Shown here piece after piece: positions 43,254 through 51,594 of a stretch of 64,000 bases of DNA. The position numbers and the translations under genes are program-made. The notes under the pieces were generated by a model, which saw only the letters and a list, made by a program, of their open reading frames with translations, was not told where the DNA came from and ran no database searches. This DNA is from Amycolatopsis roodepoortensis. GTDB lineage: Bacteria; Actinomycetota; Actinomycetes; Mycobacteriales; Pseudonocardiaceae. The stretch's first letter is position 1. The number at the start of each line of letters is the position of its first letter. The stretch covers positions 372,001 to 436,000 of the forward strand of contig NZ_JADBEJ010000004.1 in NCBI RefSeq assembly GCF_014873915.1, in the 5' to 3' direction.

Positions 43254-45098
43254 GTGCCTCAGCTCCGTTCCCGGACCACCACCCACGGCCGCAACGCGGC
43301 GGGCGCCCGCTCGCTCTGGCGCGCCACGGGGATGACCGACAGCGACTTCGGCAAGCCGATCGTCGCCATCGCGAACTCCTACACCCAGTTCGTGCCGGGG
43401 CACGTGCACCTCAAGGACCTCGGCGAGATCGTGGCCGGCGCGGTGAAGGAGGCGGGCGGGGTCGCCCGCGAGTTCCACACGATCGCCGTCGACGACGGGA
43501 TCGCCATGGGGCACAGCGGAATGCTGTACTCCCTGCCCTCGCGCGAGATCATCGCCGACTCCGTCGAGTACATGGTGAACGCGCACCAGGCCGACGCGCT
43601 GGTCTGCATCTCCAACTGCGACAAGATCACCCCGGGCATGCTGAACGCCGCCATGCGGCTGAACATCCCGGTCGTGTTCGTCTCGGGTGGACCGATGGAG
43701 GCCGGGAAGGCCGTGGTCGTCGGCGGGGTCGCGCAGGCGCCGACCGATCTGATCACCGCGATCGCCGCCTCGGCCAGCAGCGAGGTCGACGAGGACGGGC
43801 TGTCCATTGTGGAGCGTTCGGCCTGCCCGACCTGCGGCTCGTGCTCGGGGATGTTCACCGCGAACTCGATGAACTGCCTCACCGAGGCGCTCGGGCTCTC
43901 CCTGCCGGGCAACGGTTCCACCCTCGCCACGCACGCCGCCCGCAGGGCGCTCTTCTCCGACGCCGGGCGCACGGTCGTCGAGCTGTGCAAGCGCTGGTAT
44001 GAGCAGGATGACGAGTCCGTGCTCCCGCGCTCGATCGCGTCGAAGAAGGCCTTCGAAAACGCGATGGCCCTCGACATGGCGATGGGCGGTTCGACCAACA
44101 CGGTGCTGCACATCCTCGCCGCCGCGCAGGAGGGCGAAGTCGACTTCACCATCGACGACATCGACGCCATCGGCCGCCGTGTGCCGTGCCTGTCGAAGGT
44201 CGCGCCGAACTCGGACTACCACATGGAGGACGTCCACCGCGCGGGCGGGATCCCGGCCATCCTGGGTGAGCTGTACCGCGGCGGCCTGCTGAACACCGAC
44301 GTCCACTCCGTGCACTCGCCGGATCTGGAGTCGTGGCTGTCCACTTGGGACATTCGCGGCAAGGAGCCGTCGGAGCGCGCGATCGAGCTGTTCCACGCGG
44401 CGCCGGGCGGAGTCCGCACCACGGAGGCGTTCTCGACCGAGAACCGGTGGTCCTCTTTGGACACCGACGCCGCGGACGGCTGCATCCACGACGTCGAGCA
44501 CGCGTACACCAAGGACGGCGGGCTCGCGATCCTGCGGGGGAACCTCGCCGAGAACGGCGCCGTCATCAAGTCCGCGGGCATCGACGAGGAGCTGTGGCAT
44601 TTCGAGGGCCCGGCCCGGGTGCTGGAGAGCCAGGAGGAGGCGGTTTCGGCCATCCTCAAGAAGGAGATCCAGCCCGGTGAGGTGCTGGTGATCCGCTACG
44701 AAGGCCCGGCGGGCGGCCCGGGGATGCAGGAGATGCTGCACCCGACGGCGTTCCTCAAGGGCTCGGGGCTGGGCAAGAAGTGCGCGCTGATCACCGACGG
44801 CCGGTTCTCCGGCGGTTCGTCGGGCATCTCGGTCGGGCACATCTCGCCCGAGGCCGCCGCGGGCGGCGCGATCGGCCTGGTCCAGAACGGCGACCGGATC
44901 CTGCTCGACGTCCACGAACGGCGTCTCGAACTGCTCGTCGACGAAGACGTTCTCGCCGAGCGGCGCGCGAAGATGGAGGCGAGCGAGCGTCCGTGGCAGC
45001 CGGTCTCGCGGGACCGGAAGGTCACCGCCGCGCTGCGGGCCTACGCGCGGATGGCGACCTCGGCCGACACCGGCGCCGTCCGCGACCCGAACAAGTAG
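43254..45098 (+). CDS. ilvD: Dihydroxy-acid dehydratase
   Basis: A 614-residue iron-sulfur enzyme that dehydrates dihydroxy-isovalerate and dihydroxy-methylvalerate, the third common step of branched-chain synthesis. GTG 43254 has TTGGAG 6 bp upstream; the frame opens at 43242. Cluster cysteines lie in [12 protein letters not shown] and [19 protein letters not shown]. Other motifs are [34 protein letters not shown] and [20 protein letters not shown]. It ends at a long hairpin that faces the DoxX gene. Confidence 0.97.
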   Translation: MPQLRSRTTTHGRNAAGARSLWRATGMTDSDFGKPIVAIANSYTQFVPGHVHLKDLGEIVAGAVKEAGGVAREFHTIAVDDGIAMGHSGMLYSLPSREIIADSVEYMVNAHQADALVCISNCDKITPGMLNAAMRLNIPVVFVSGGPMEAGKAVVVGGVAQAPTDLITAIAASASSEVDEDGLSIVERSACPTCGSCSGMFTANSMNCLTEALGLSLPGNGSTLATHAARRALFSDAGRTVVELCKRWYEQDDESVLPRSIASKKAFENAMALDMAMGGSTNTVLHILAAAQEGEVDFTIDDIDAIGRRVPCLSKVAPNSDYHMEDVHRAGGIPAILGELYRGGLLNTDVHSVHSPDLESWLSTWDIRGKEPSERAIELFHAAPGGVRTTEAFSTENRWSSLDTDAADGCIHDVEHAYTKDGGLAILRGNLAENGAVIKSAGIDEELWHFEGPARVLESQEEAVSAILKKEIQPGEVLVIRYEGPAGGPGMQEMLHPTAFLKGSGLGKKCALITDGRFSGGSSGISVGHISPEAAAGGAIGLVQNGDRILLDVHERRLELLVDEDVLAERRAKMEASERPWQPVSRDRKVTAALRAYARMATSADTGAVRDPNK

Positions 45099-45106
45099 GA
45101 CGCATT

Positions 45107-45145
45107 CAGAGGACTAAATGCGCTCGTCGCGCATTTAGTCCTCTG
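45107..45145. terminator. 17-bp hairpin between ilvD and DoxX, CAGAGGACTAAA type
   Basis: CAGAGGACTAAATGCGC (45107-45123) and its complement (45129-45145) with a 5-nt loop. It lies between convergent ilvD and the DoxX gene and likely stops both. The arm motif recurs at 51053-51074 and 55805-55826. Confidence 0.75.
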
Positions 45146-45157
45146 GATGCGGGGCGG

Positions 45158-45724
45158 TCAGCGGCAGAGGACGATCACCACGACCGAAGCCGCGGCCGAC
45201 AGCAGCAACCCGATCAGCCCGAACGAGAGCGGCCGCTTCCGCCACGGGGTGTTGACGTCCAGCGCGATCCGCCCGGAGCCCGCGAGCAGCACGGTCAGCG
45301 AGGCCGCGGCCAGCAGGAGTTCGAACTCGAAGCCCTGGCCCTGCTTCTGGAAGAACCCGCCGCCGAACTTGACGTAGACGATGTTCGCGCAGACCCCGAG
45401 AAGCGCGGCGGCACCGATCGGGGTGAACAGGCCCACCAGCACGAGCGCGCCACCGACCACCTCGCTGATCCCGGTGATCCACGAAAGCAGCGTGGTCTGG
45501 CTGGTGTAGCCGAAGCCGCCGAGCACCTTGGCGAAACCGCCGACGCCGGGGCCGCCGAAGGCGCCGAAGAGGTGCTGGAGCCCGTGCGCGCCCATGGTCA
45601 CGCCGAGCACCACTCGCAGGACGAGCAGACCGAGATCGATCCCGCCCCTGGTCTCCACCGGGGCCGGGCCGTTGTCGGGTTCGGCCACGTCCGAGATCAT
45701 GCTGGTCTGGTAGTCATCGCTCAC
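45158..45724 (-). CDS. DoxX-family membrane protein
   Basis: A 188-residue protein with four membrane segments (LGLLVLRVVLGVTMGAHGLQ, WITGISEVVGGALVLVGLFT, IGAAALLGVCANIVYVKFGG, LLLAAASLTVLLAGSGRIAL) and a C-terminal hydrophobic stretch. The early segment R-VVLG-TM-AHGLQHLFG is typical of DoxX. DoxX proteins are linked with redox balance or thiosulfate/quinone metabolism in membranes, mostly by association. GTG 45724 lies 6 bp after a TACCCT box (45731-45736), consistent with a leaderless mRNA. Confidence 0.88.
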   Translation of the reverse strand: MSDDYQTSMISDVAEPDNGPAPVETRGGIDLGLLVLRVVLGVTMGAHGLQHLFGAFGGPGVGGFAKVLGGFGYTSQTTLLSWITGISEVVGGALVLVGLFTPIGAAALLGVCANIVYVKFGGGFFQKQGQGFEFELLLAAASLTVLLAGSGRIALDVNTPWRKRPLSFGLIGLLLSAAASVVVIVLCR

Positions 45725-45777
45725 GCGCGAAGGGTAAGGGAAACCGGCCCGTCAGGCGACCGAACCGACCTCGAGGT

Positions 45778-45840
45778 GTGTCGTCCGTCCAGTCACGCGT
45801 GTCGTCCGTCTGGACACGCGTGTCGTCCGTCCGATCACGC
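45778..45840. repeat. Three tandem 21-bp repeats
   Basis: Units at 45778-45798, 45799-45819 and 45820-45840 share GTGTCGTCCGTC and CACGC, and differ at four central bases. They lie directly after the stop of the DUF72 gene (minus strand, ends 45847). No function is visible. Confidence 0.85.
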
Positions 45841-45846
45841 GGCGGC

Positions 45847-46692
45847 TCAGAACAGGGTCGCGGGTTCGATCGGTTCGGGCTCGGGCAGCGGGTCGAGCCC
45901 GGGCACCAGGGCGCGCACGTCGTCGTGGAACCGGCGAGCGAGCGCCGGGGCGTCGTCGTTATCGGGCGTGTGCACGAAGATCGTCGGCGACCGGCCCTCC
46001 CGCAGCCATCCGGCGACCACTTCGGTCCACGGTTCCCATCCCCGCGCGGTCTCCTCGGCCGAATCCCGGCCGAGGTACCGCACGATCGGCCGGTCGGTCA
46101 GCGCCCGCGTTCGCCGCGGCAGCCGGGGTTTCTTGGCCCAGGCGTCCTGTTCGGCCTCGCTGACCGGCGGGCTGGAGAAGAACACCGTGGTGTCGAACGG
46201 CACCCACTCGGCGTCCGCGTCGGCGAGAGTCCTCTCCAGCAGCGAGGTCGCTTCGGAGTAGAACGCCGGGTGACGCACCTCGACGGCACGACGGAGGCCG
46301 GCGGGAAGACGGCGCAGGAAGCGGCCGAGTGCGTCGGCGTCCGGCGGCCCGAACGAGCCGGGCAGCTGAGTCCACAGGACCGCCCGTTCGCCGAGGGGTT
46401 CGACCGCGTCGAGGAACGCCCGCATCTCGGTCTCGACCCCGGCGAGGCGCTTCTCGTGCGTGACGACCTTGGGCAGCTTGACCACGAACCGGAAGCCGGG
46501 ACCGGTCTGCCGCGCCCACGTCTCGACGGTTTCCCTCGCGGGGGTCGCGTAGAAGGTCGTGTTGCCCTCGACCGCGTTGCACCAGCCGGCGTACGCCCGC
46601 AGGCGCTCCCCGGCGGGAGACGACCGCGGGACGAACCGCCCGGCCCACGCCTTGTGCGTCCACATCGCGCAGCCGACATGAAGATTCGCCAC
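45847..46692 (-). CDS. DUF72-family protein
   Basis: A 281-residue TIM-barrel-like protein. GTG 46692 was chosen (MANLHVGCAMWTHKAWAGRF); the longer frame upstream is a shadow of the dehydrogenase. Typical DUF72 segments: YAGWCNAVEGNTTFYATPAR, RFVVKLPKVVTHEKRLAG, LWTQLPGSFGPPDADALGRF, VEVRHPAFYS and WLREGRSPTIFVHTPDNDDA. The biochemical role of the family is unknown. The start lies 5 bp after the stop of the dehydrogenase gene, so the two are probably cotranscribed. Confidence 0.9.
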   Translation of the reverse strand: MANLHVGCAMWTHKAWAGRFVPRSSPAGERLRAYAGWCNAVEGNTTFYATPARETVETWARQTGPGFRFVVKLPKVVTHEKRLAGVETEMRAFLDAVEPLGERAVLWTQLPGSFGPPDADALGRFLRRLPAGLRRAVEVRHPAFYSEATSLLERTLADADAEWVPFDTTVFFSSPPVSEAEQDAWAKKPRLPRRTRALTDRPIVRYLGRDSAEETARGWEPWTEVVAGWLREGRSPTIFVHTPDNDDAPALARRFHDDVRALVPGLDPLPEPEPIEPATLF

Positions 46693-46697
46693 GATGC

Positions 46698-47603
46698 TCA
46701 GTATTCGCCGTGCACCAGGTTCTTCGGCAGCTCCCCACCCAGATAGCGGCTCAATTCCCGGGCCACCACCGCGTAGGCACGCTGCCGCCTCCCGCTCACC
46801 GAGCCCGCGACGTGCGGTGTCAGCAGCAGCCCCGGGCAGTCCCACAGCGGGTGCCCGTCGGGCAGCGGCTCCGGGTCGGTCACGTCGAGCGCGGCACGCA
46901 GCCGTCCCGACGTGAGTTCCGCGACGAGCGCGTCCGTGACCACGACAGGACCCCGCGAGACGTTCACGAGGATCGCGTCGTCCGGCATCGCGGCCAGGAA
47001 CTCCGCGTCGACCATGCCCCTGGTGTGCTTTGTGAGCGGCACCATGAGCACCGTGACGTCGTGGTCGGGCAGCAGGGCGGGGAGTTCGTCGGTGCCGTGG
47101 ACACCTTCGCGAGCGTTCGCGCCCACCATCGTGCAGCGCACGTCGAAGGTCTCCAGCCGGCGGCGCAGATGCCTGCCGAGGTCGCCCGCGCCGATGATGA
47201 GGACCCGCTTGCCCTGCAGGGTGTCGGTGGTCCGGCGTTCCCAGTGCTTCCGGCGCAGGCCTTCGGCGAAGCCGCCGAGACCGCGGTAGATCGCCAGGAG
47301 TACCGCGACGACCCATTCGGCCGAGCTCCCGCCGTGCGCGCCGCGGCAGGTCGAGAGCAGGACACCGTCGGGCACGTTGCCGATCCAGTCCTCGGCACCC
47401 GCCGCCAGCAGCTGCACGAGTTTGACGTTCGGCAGTTCGCGCCAGAGCCCCTCGCTGGGCCGATCGCCGGTCACGAGGACCTCGGCCTCGGCGGCTTCGG
47501 GCGGCACCGGCTCACCGTGGCGGTAAACCACCGGACGCACGCCGTCGATCTCCGAAAGCGCGGCCACTCCCACTTCGTCGGGCACGAGAACGGTCACTGT
47601 CAT
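46698..47603 (-). CDS. D-isomer-specific 2-hydroxyacid dehydrogenase
   Basis: A 301-residue protein; ATG 47603 was preferred to a GTG three codons earlier. It has an NAD-binding domain with VLIIGAGDLGRHLRRRLETF, the catalytic Arg in VNVSRGPVVVTDAL, the Glu region DVTDPEPLPDGHPLW, and the catalytic His in LLTPHVAGSVSGRR. It reduces a 2-oxo acid; the substrate is unknown. It shares an operon with the DUF72 gene and is divergent from the lipoprotein gene at 47666, 62 bp away. Confidence 0.92.
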   Translation of the reverse strand: MTVTVLVPDEVGVAALSEIDGVRPVVYRHGEPVPPEAAEAEVLVTGDRPSEGLWRELPNVKLVQLLAAGAEDWIGNVPDGVLLSTCRGAHGGSSAEWVVAVLLAIYRGLGGFAEGLRRKHWERRTTDTLQGKRVLIIGAGDLGRHLRRRLETFDVRCTMVGANAREGVHGTDELPALLPDHDVTVLMVPLTKHTRGMVDAEFLAAMPDDAILVNVSRGPVVVTDALVAELTSGRLRAALDVTDPEPLPDGHPLWDCPGLLLTPHVAGSVSGRRQRAYAVVARELSRYLGGELPKNLVHGEY

Positions 47604-47665
47604 GATCACCACGGTATCCAGAGGCTCTTACCCGTGGCTCACGTACGCCCACCTAGGCTTGCCCC

Positions 47666-48889
47666 GTGCGTACCCGGTACCGGCGGAAATGGACCGCGCC
47701 GCTGGCCATACTGGCCTGCGGCGCGCTGATGCTCTCCGGTTGCGCCGAATTCGACAACACCGCCGCCGGGCAGAAGTTCACCCCGGTCAACCCGCCGTCC
47801 CCCGAGGTCCCGCCGCAGGTCGGGCCCGGCGGCGCGGCGGGCGACCCCGGCCCCGGCCGGGGCAACGGGCCGAACCAGACGCCGTCGCCGGTCCCGCCGC
47901 CGCAGGGGTGCAAGGACTTCGACAAGGCCGTCATCGCGACCTGCCTGGACACCGTCGCCGCCGTGGCCGCGATCCCCGGCGACGGCACCGCGCCCAGCGC
48001 GCTCGCGGGCGAACGCAAGAGCGGCCGGATCCTGCTCGCCGTCGCGGAGAAGGACCCGGCCGACTGGGCGACCGTCCCCGTGGACGGCTCGGGCGACGGC
48101 GGCCTCACCTCGCTCGCCCTCTCCCCGGGCTTCGCCGAAGACCAGCTCGTCTTCGCCTACATCACCACCCCGACCGACAACCGGGTCGTCCGGCTGGCGA
48201 AGGGCCAGGCGCCGAAACCGGTGCTGACCGGCATCCCCAAGGGCGCCACCGGCAACCGCGGCGCGATCGGCACCGACGCCAAGGGCGCGCTCCTGGTCGC
48301 CACCGGCGACGCGGGCAACCCCGGGCTCGCGGCCGATCCGGCGTCGCTGGCCGGGAAGGTGCTGCGCGTCGACACCTCGGGCAAACCCGCGGCGGGCAAC
48401 CCCACGCCGGGTTCGGCGGTCTTCTCGACCGGCGTGCACTCCCCCGGCGGGATCTGCCGCGACCAGACCGGCTCCCGCGTATGGCTGACCGACCGGCTGG
48501 CCGACAAGGACGTCCTGTACCGGCTTCGCGGCGGCCAGCCGCTGACCACCCCGGCCTGGAGCTGGACCGACCGGCCCGGCGTGGCGGGCTGCGCGGATTT
48601 CGTCGGCGCCACCGGCTACCTGACGGTCACGACGTCGATCGCGGGCAACCTGCAGAACCTGCCGGTCACCCCGGACGGCGCGGTGACCGGCAAGCCGAAC
48701 GTCTTCATGGACGGCAAGGTCGGCAAGCCGCCGAAGACCTTCGGCAGGCTGTCCGCGATGAGCATGGTCAATCCGCAGATCGCGCTCGCCGGGACGGTCA
48801 ACAAGGACGGCGGCACCCCGGTTTCGAGCGACGACCGCGTCGTCATCATCACGCCGTCGGCCGCCTCCGGCGGGGGCGGCAAGGACTGA
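47666..48889 (+). CDS. Lipoprotein, glucose/sorbosone-dehydrogenase-like beta-propeller
   Basis: A 407-residue protein with lipoprotein signal (RKWTAPLAILACGALMLSGC; Cys26), a Pro/Gly-rich linker (40-75), and then a PQQ-type sugar dehydrogenase-like domain: LTSLALSPGFAEDQLVFAYI, TGNRGAIGTDAKGALLVATG, LRVDTSGKPAAGNPTPGS, and VFSTGVHSPGGICRDQTG. It is probably anchored outside the membrane. PQQ-binding residues cannot be confirmed, so enzymatic activity is not certain. A TAGGCT box 6 bp before GTG 47666 suggests leaderless mRNA. It is convergent with the hydrolase gene with 7 bp between. Confidence 0.85.
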   Translation: MRTRYRRKWTAPLAILACGALMLSGCAEFDNTAAGQKFTPVNPPSPEVPPQVGPGGAAGDPGPGRGNGPNQTPSPVPPPQGCKDFDKAVIATCLDTVAAVAAIPGDGTAPSALAGERKSGRILLAVAEKDPADWATVPVDGSGDGGLTSLALSPGFAEDQLVFAYITTPTDNRVVRLAKGQAPKPVLTGIPKGATGNRGAIGTDAKGALLVATGDAGNPGLAADPASLAGKVLRVDTSGKPAAGNPTPGSAVFSTGVHSPGGICRDQTGSRVWLTDRLADKDVLYRLRGGQPLTTPAWSWTDRPGVAGCADFVGATGYLTVTTSIAGNLQNLPVTPDGAVTGKPNVFMDGKVGKPPKTFGRLSAMSMVNPQIALAGTVNKDGGTPVSSDDRVVIITPSAASGGGGKD

Positions 48890-48896
48890 GCGGCCC

Positions 48897-50297
48897 TTAC
48901 CTGGACGGCCTCGGCTGGGCAGGCGGGGTGAACCGGGTGAACAACGGCGGCATCGCCTTTTCCTTGCCCTGCGGGTCGAACAGTTCCGGCACGAGCCGAT
49001 AGGCGGGTCCGAGATCGGTCGCGGCGGCGGTGAGCCGTCGCGGATCTGTGGACGGCCAGTGGCCGGTGTCGGCCCGCGACGACAAGGTACGCAGCAGGAC
49101 GATCTCCTCGGCCGCGTTGAACGAACAGTGGCCGCCCCGGCTGACGTAGGTCTGCCGCAACAGGCCAGGATCGCCGTTTCGCCGGACCTGGTCGCCGTAC
49201 CACCGGGCCTGTCCCGCGACGGCGCCGCCGTCGCCGGTGGTGTGGGCGGTCAGCACGGGTGAGGGTGTGGTGCCGCGCGCCACGGCGTAGCGGTCCAGGT
49301 AAGCCTCCGCCTGCGTATCCGCCGAAATCCGCGGGGCCGCGGCGAGCCGGTCCAGGTCGGCCCCCAGATCCACGCCGCCCGCCCGGTACGCGTGCCGGAC
49401 CAGGTCGAGCCCGGTGGACCGGGCGAGCTGACGCCGATAATCGATCCCGGTGTTCGAGGACGGATTCCCGCCCGCCCGGCCCTCGATTTCGGGACGCGCG
49501 TCCGGCCCGTAGCCGTACAGGTAGGCCCCGGTGACCCACAGCGCCTGCTGGGCGAGACGGTCGGCAGGCGCCGTCGGCTCGGGTTCGTGCGCGAGCGCCC
49601 AGCCGGGGATGGTGCCCAGCGCTCCGGCCAACGCGATCCGCGCCCGGCCCGCTTCGGTCTTCTGAGCTTCGGTCACGACGGCTTCGAGCGCCGCCTGTGC
49701 GGCCTCCGGATCACGAGGCCGGACGAGGTCGATGTCCGCATCGGGCGCCAGCAGGGTCTTGAGCGCGAAGAGCATGTCGAGCGCGCTGTTCCAGGTGCCC
49801 TTCGTGTCGTACTCGCCGCACTGCGCTAGGACACCGTCGAACCGGCCCGGGTTGTTCTCGGCCAGCTTCACCGAGATCACGGCGCCCATGGACATCCCGC
49901 TGGTGAGCGTCCGCCGTGGTCTGCCCACGGTGGCCTCGAACCAGTCCAGCAGCGCGATCTGATCGGTCAAGGCTTCTTCGATCGCGTGCCCGAAGACGCC
50001 CTTGTAGTTCGACGCGGCCAGCGCGTAGCCGTGCTCGAGCAGCCAGGTCTCGGTCTCGGGTCTGGTGGCCAGCCAGATCCGCTCCGGCTTCCCCCACTTC
50101 TCCACATAGAGCCCGTGGCTGTAGAGGACCAGCGTGCCGTTCCAGCGTTTCGGGACTTTGACCAGGTAGTCGGCACCATTGATCGCGCCTTCGTGGGTGC
50201 GCCAGCCCTCTTCGGCGGACGCCGGCGTGGCGGTGAACAGCGCGCCGAGGAGAAACGCGACGAGCACGGTGACGAGAGTCCTGCGTGATGAAGTCAT
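48897..50297 (-). CDS. Secreted alpha/beta hydrolase
   Basis: A 466-residue protein. ATG 50297 was chosen (MTSSRRTLVTVLVAFLLGAL signal peptide, ASA/EEG cleavage); the frame opens at 50327 inside the operator. The nucleophile Ser lies in TLTSGMSMGAVISVKLAEN (GxSxG), with an oxyanion segment LVLYSHGLYVEKWG and the probable catalytic His in SRGGHCSFNAAEE. Regulation is likely by the dyad between the -35 and -10 boxes. It acts outside the cell on an unknown ester or peptide. It is single-gene, convergent with the lipoprotein. Confidence 0.85.
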   Translation of the reverse strand: MTSSRRTLVTVLVAFLLGALFTATPASAEEGWRTHEGAINGADYLVKVPKRWNGTLVLYSHGLYVEKWGKPERIWLATRPETETWLLEHGYALAASNYKGVFGHAIEEALTDQIALLDWFEATVGRPRRTLTSGMSMGAVISVKLAENNPGRFDGVLAQCGEYDTKGTWNSALDMLFALKTLLAPDADIDLVRPRDPEAAQAALEAVVTEAQKTEAGRARIALAGALGTIPGWALAHEPEPTAPADRLAQQALWVTGAYLYGYGPDARPEIEGRAGGNPSSNTGIDYRRQLARSTGLDLVRHAYRAGGVDLGADLDRLAAAPRISADTQAEAYLDRYAVARGTTPSPVLTAHTTGDGGAVAGQARWYGDQVRRNGDPGLLRQTYVSRGGHCSFNAAEEIVLLRTLSSRADTGHWPSTDPRRLTAAATDLGPAYRLVPELFDPQGKEKAMPPLFTRFTPPAQPRPSR

Positions 50298-50304
50298 GCG
50301 GACA

Positions 50305-50334
50305 AAAATAGGTGACCTAATGGTCACATGTCAA
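50305..50334 (-). promoter_or_regulatory. Leaderless promoter with operator between -35 and -10
   Basis: TTGACA (50334-50329) and TATTTT (50310-50305) are 18 bp apart, and the spacer contains the dyad GTGACC-TAAT-GGTCAC (50312-50327, plus strand). The -10 box ends 7 bp before ATG 50297, so the transcript should start at or beside the start codon. A repressor bound to the dyad would mask the promoter. No regulator gene is adjacent. Confidence 0.75.
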
Positions 50335-51020
50335 GGATGGTACTCGGCCCTCCGCCCGCACATCCCATAACCGTCCTCTTTGGACGGGCTCATGACGCGG
50401 ACGCCCGACCGTTCGAGATGACTCGCGTCCCCGTTCGCGAGCGCCTTCAACTGCTCACCGGTCAGCTCGGCGGCGGCCAGCGCACCCGTCCGCCAGCGCG
50501 ACGTCCACGCGCCGACCTTCGGCGCGACCAGTGCGACGGCCGCGCGATGGAAATCCCTCAGCGGACCGGGATCTCCCGCGACGAGCGCGTCCCGGATCGG
50601 CAGATAGCCCTCGATCGCGAGATCGCGACGGCGGCGGGCCGCGACGGCGTCCTCGGGCATCGCGGCGGCCTCCGCGTACGCGTCCGGGTCGGCGAGGAGC
50701 GGCGGCGGGAAGGTGAAGACGGCGTCACCCGCTTCGGGGAGCCCGCTGTTCTGCATGAGCACGGTGATCCGCAACCCGTCGCGCTGCACCATCCGGTGGA
50801 CCGTGCCGGGCGCGAACCACGCGACGACCCCGGCTTCGAGTTCGGTCTCCCGGTAGCCGCCGACGTCGAGCGTCTGCACCGCGCCGCGTCCGCCTGTGAC
50901 GACGTAGGCCTCGGTGCAGGCGAGATGCAGATGCGGACTGCCGCCGCACACGCCGTCGGCGGCCTCCCATTCGTAGGCGCACAGATGAGACAGGCCGATA
51001 CCGCCGGGCAAGGGGAACAC
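50331..51020 (-). CDS. Cupin-domain protein
   Basis: A 229-residue protein. GTG 51020 has GAGGAG 5 bp upstream. The N-terminal cupin reads GSPHLHLACTEAYVVTGGRG (metal-binding His pattern) and VAWFAPGTVHRMVQRDGLRI. The C-terminal half is helical (ARRRRDLAIEGYLPIRDALV) and unassigned. The substrate could be a sugar or sugar acid, since a LacI-type operator (51035-51048) lies just upstream. Its stop codon overlaps the -35 box of the hydrolase promoter. Confidence 0.82.
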   Translation of the reverse strand: MFPLPGGIGLSHLCAYEWEAADGVCGGSPHLHLACTEAYVVTGGRGAVQTLDVGGYRETELEAGVVAWFAPGTVHRMVQRDGLRITVLMQNSGLPEAGDAVFTFPPPLLADPDAYAEAAAMPEDAVAARRRRDLAIEGYLPIRDALVAGDPGPLRDFHRAAVALVAPKVGAWTSRWRTGALAAAELTGEQLKALANGDASHLERSGVRVMSPSKEDGYGMCGRRAEYHP

Positions 51021-51034
51021 AGGGACTCCTCGAA

Positions 51035-51048
51035 AGAAAGCGCTTTCT
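51035..51048 (-). promoter_or_regulatory. LacI-family-type operator before the cupin gene
   Basis: AGAAAGCGCTTTCT is a perfect 14-bp palindrome of the GAAAGCGCTTTC class bound by LacI-family sugar regulators. It lies 15 bp upstream of GTG 51020, where a repressor would block transcription. No LacI gene is in this window. Confidence 0.65.
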
Positions 51049-51052
51049 CACT

Positions 51053-51074
51053 GCACTCAGAGGACTAAACGCGA
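51053..51074. repeat. CAGAGGACTAAA motif, single copy
   Basis: CACTCAGAGGACTAAACGCG lies between the cupin operator and the stop of the membrane-protein gene. It matches the hairpin arms at 45107-45145 and the sequence at 55805-55826, but here it is not part of a hairpin. Confidence 0.6.
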
Positions 51075-51084
51075 AGACGGGGGC

Positions 51085-51594
51085 TCAGGGACGCCGGGTG
51101 CGGGTCTCGGCGCGCAGGAGCCGGACGTCGAGGAACGCGACGACGACGGAGACGACAGCCGCCACCAGGCCGAGGTAGCGGCCGAGCCCGGTCCCGATCT
51201 CGATACCGGCGGCGGAGAAGATCCCGCGCTGGTCGGCGTCGAACTGCCAGTCGAGGGTGGTCCAGCCGAGCACCATCAGCAGCAGCGCGCCGACGGCCGC
51301 CATCTGCCACAGATGCGGCAGGCCCGCGCGGCGGACGGCGTCGACGCGGCCGAACAGCACGACGGCCAACCCGGGCAGGAACAGGAGGAAGAGCGGCGCC
51401 CAGGCCAGGAAACCCGCGTGCCACGCGTCGCGCGTGACGTCGTCGGCGGGCAACGTCGTCAGCGCGTCTTCGATCTCCGGGCGCGAGGCGGTCAGCGTCG
51501 TCCACGGAAGGAACAAGGCCACCAGCGCGAGCAGCCCGGCCGCGAGGCCGAGCCACTCACGCCAGGTGACCTTCTTCAGAGCGAGATCAGGCAC
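51085..51594 (-). CDS. Four-segment membrane protein of unknown function
   Basis: A 169-residue protein with four hydrophobic segments ([79 protein letters not shown]). GTG 51594 overlaps the gatB stop by 8 bp, so it probably rides on the gatCAB transcript. No family is recognised. Confidence 0.8.
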   Translation of the reverse strand: MPDLALKKVTWREWLGLAAGLLALVALFLPWTTLTASRPEIEDALTTLPADDVTRDAWHAGFLAWAPLFLLFLPGLAVVLFGRVDAVRRAGLPHLWQMAAVGALLLMVLGWTTLDWQFDADQRGIFSAAGIEIGTGLGRYLGLVAAVVSVVVAFLDVRLLRAETRTRRP

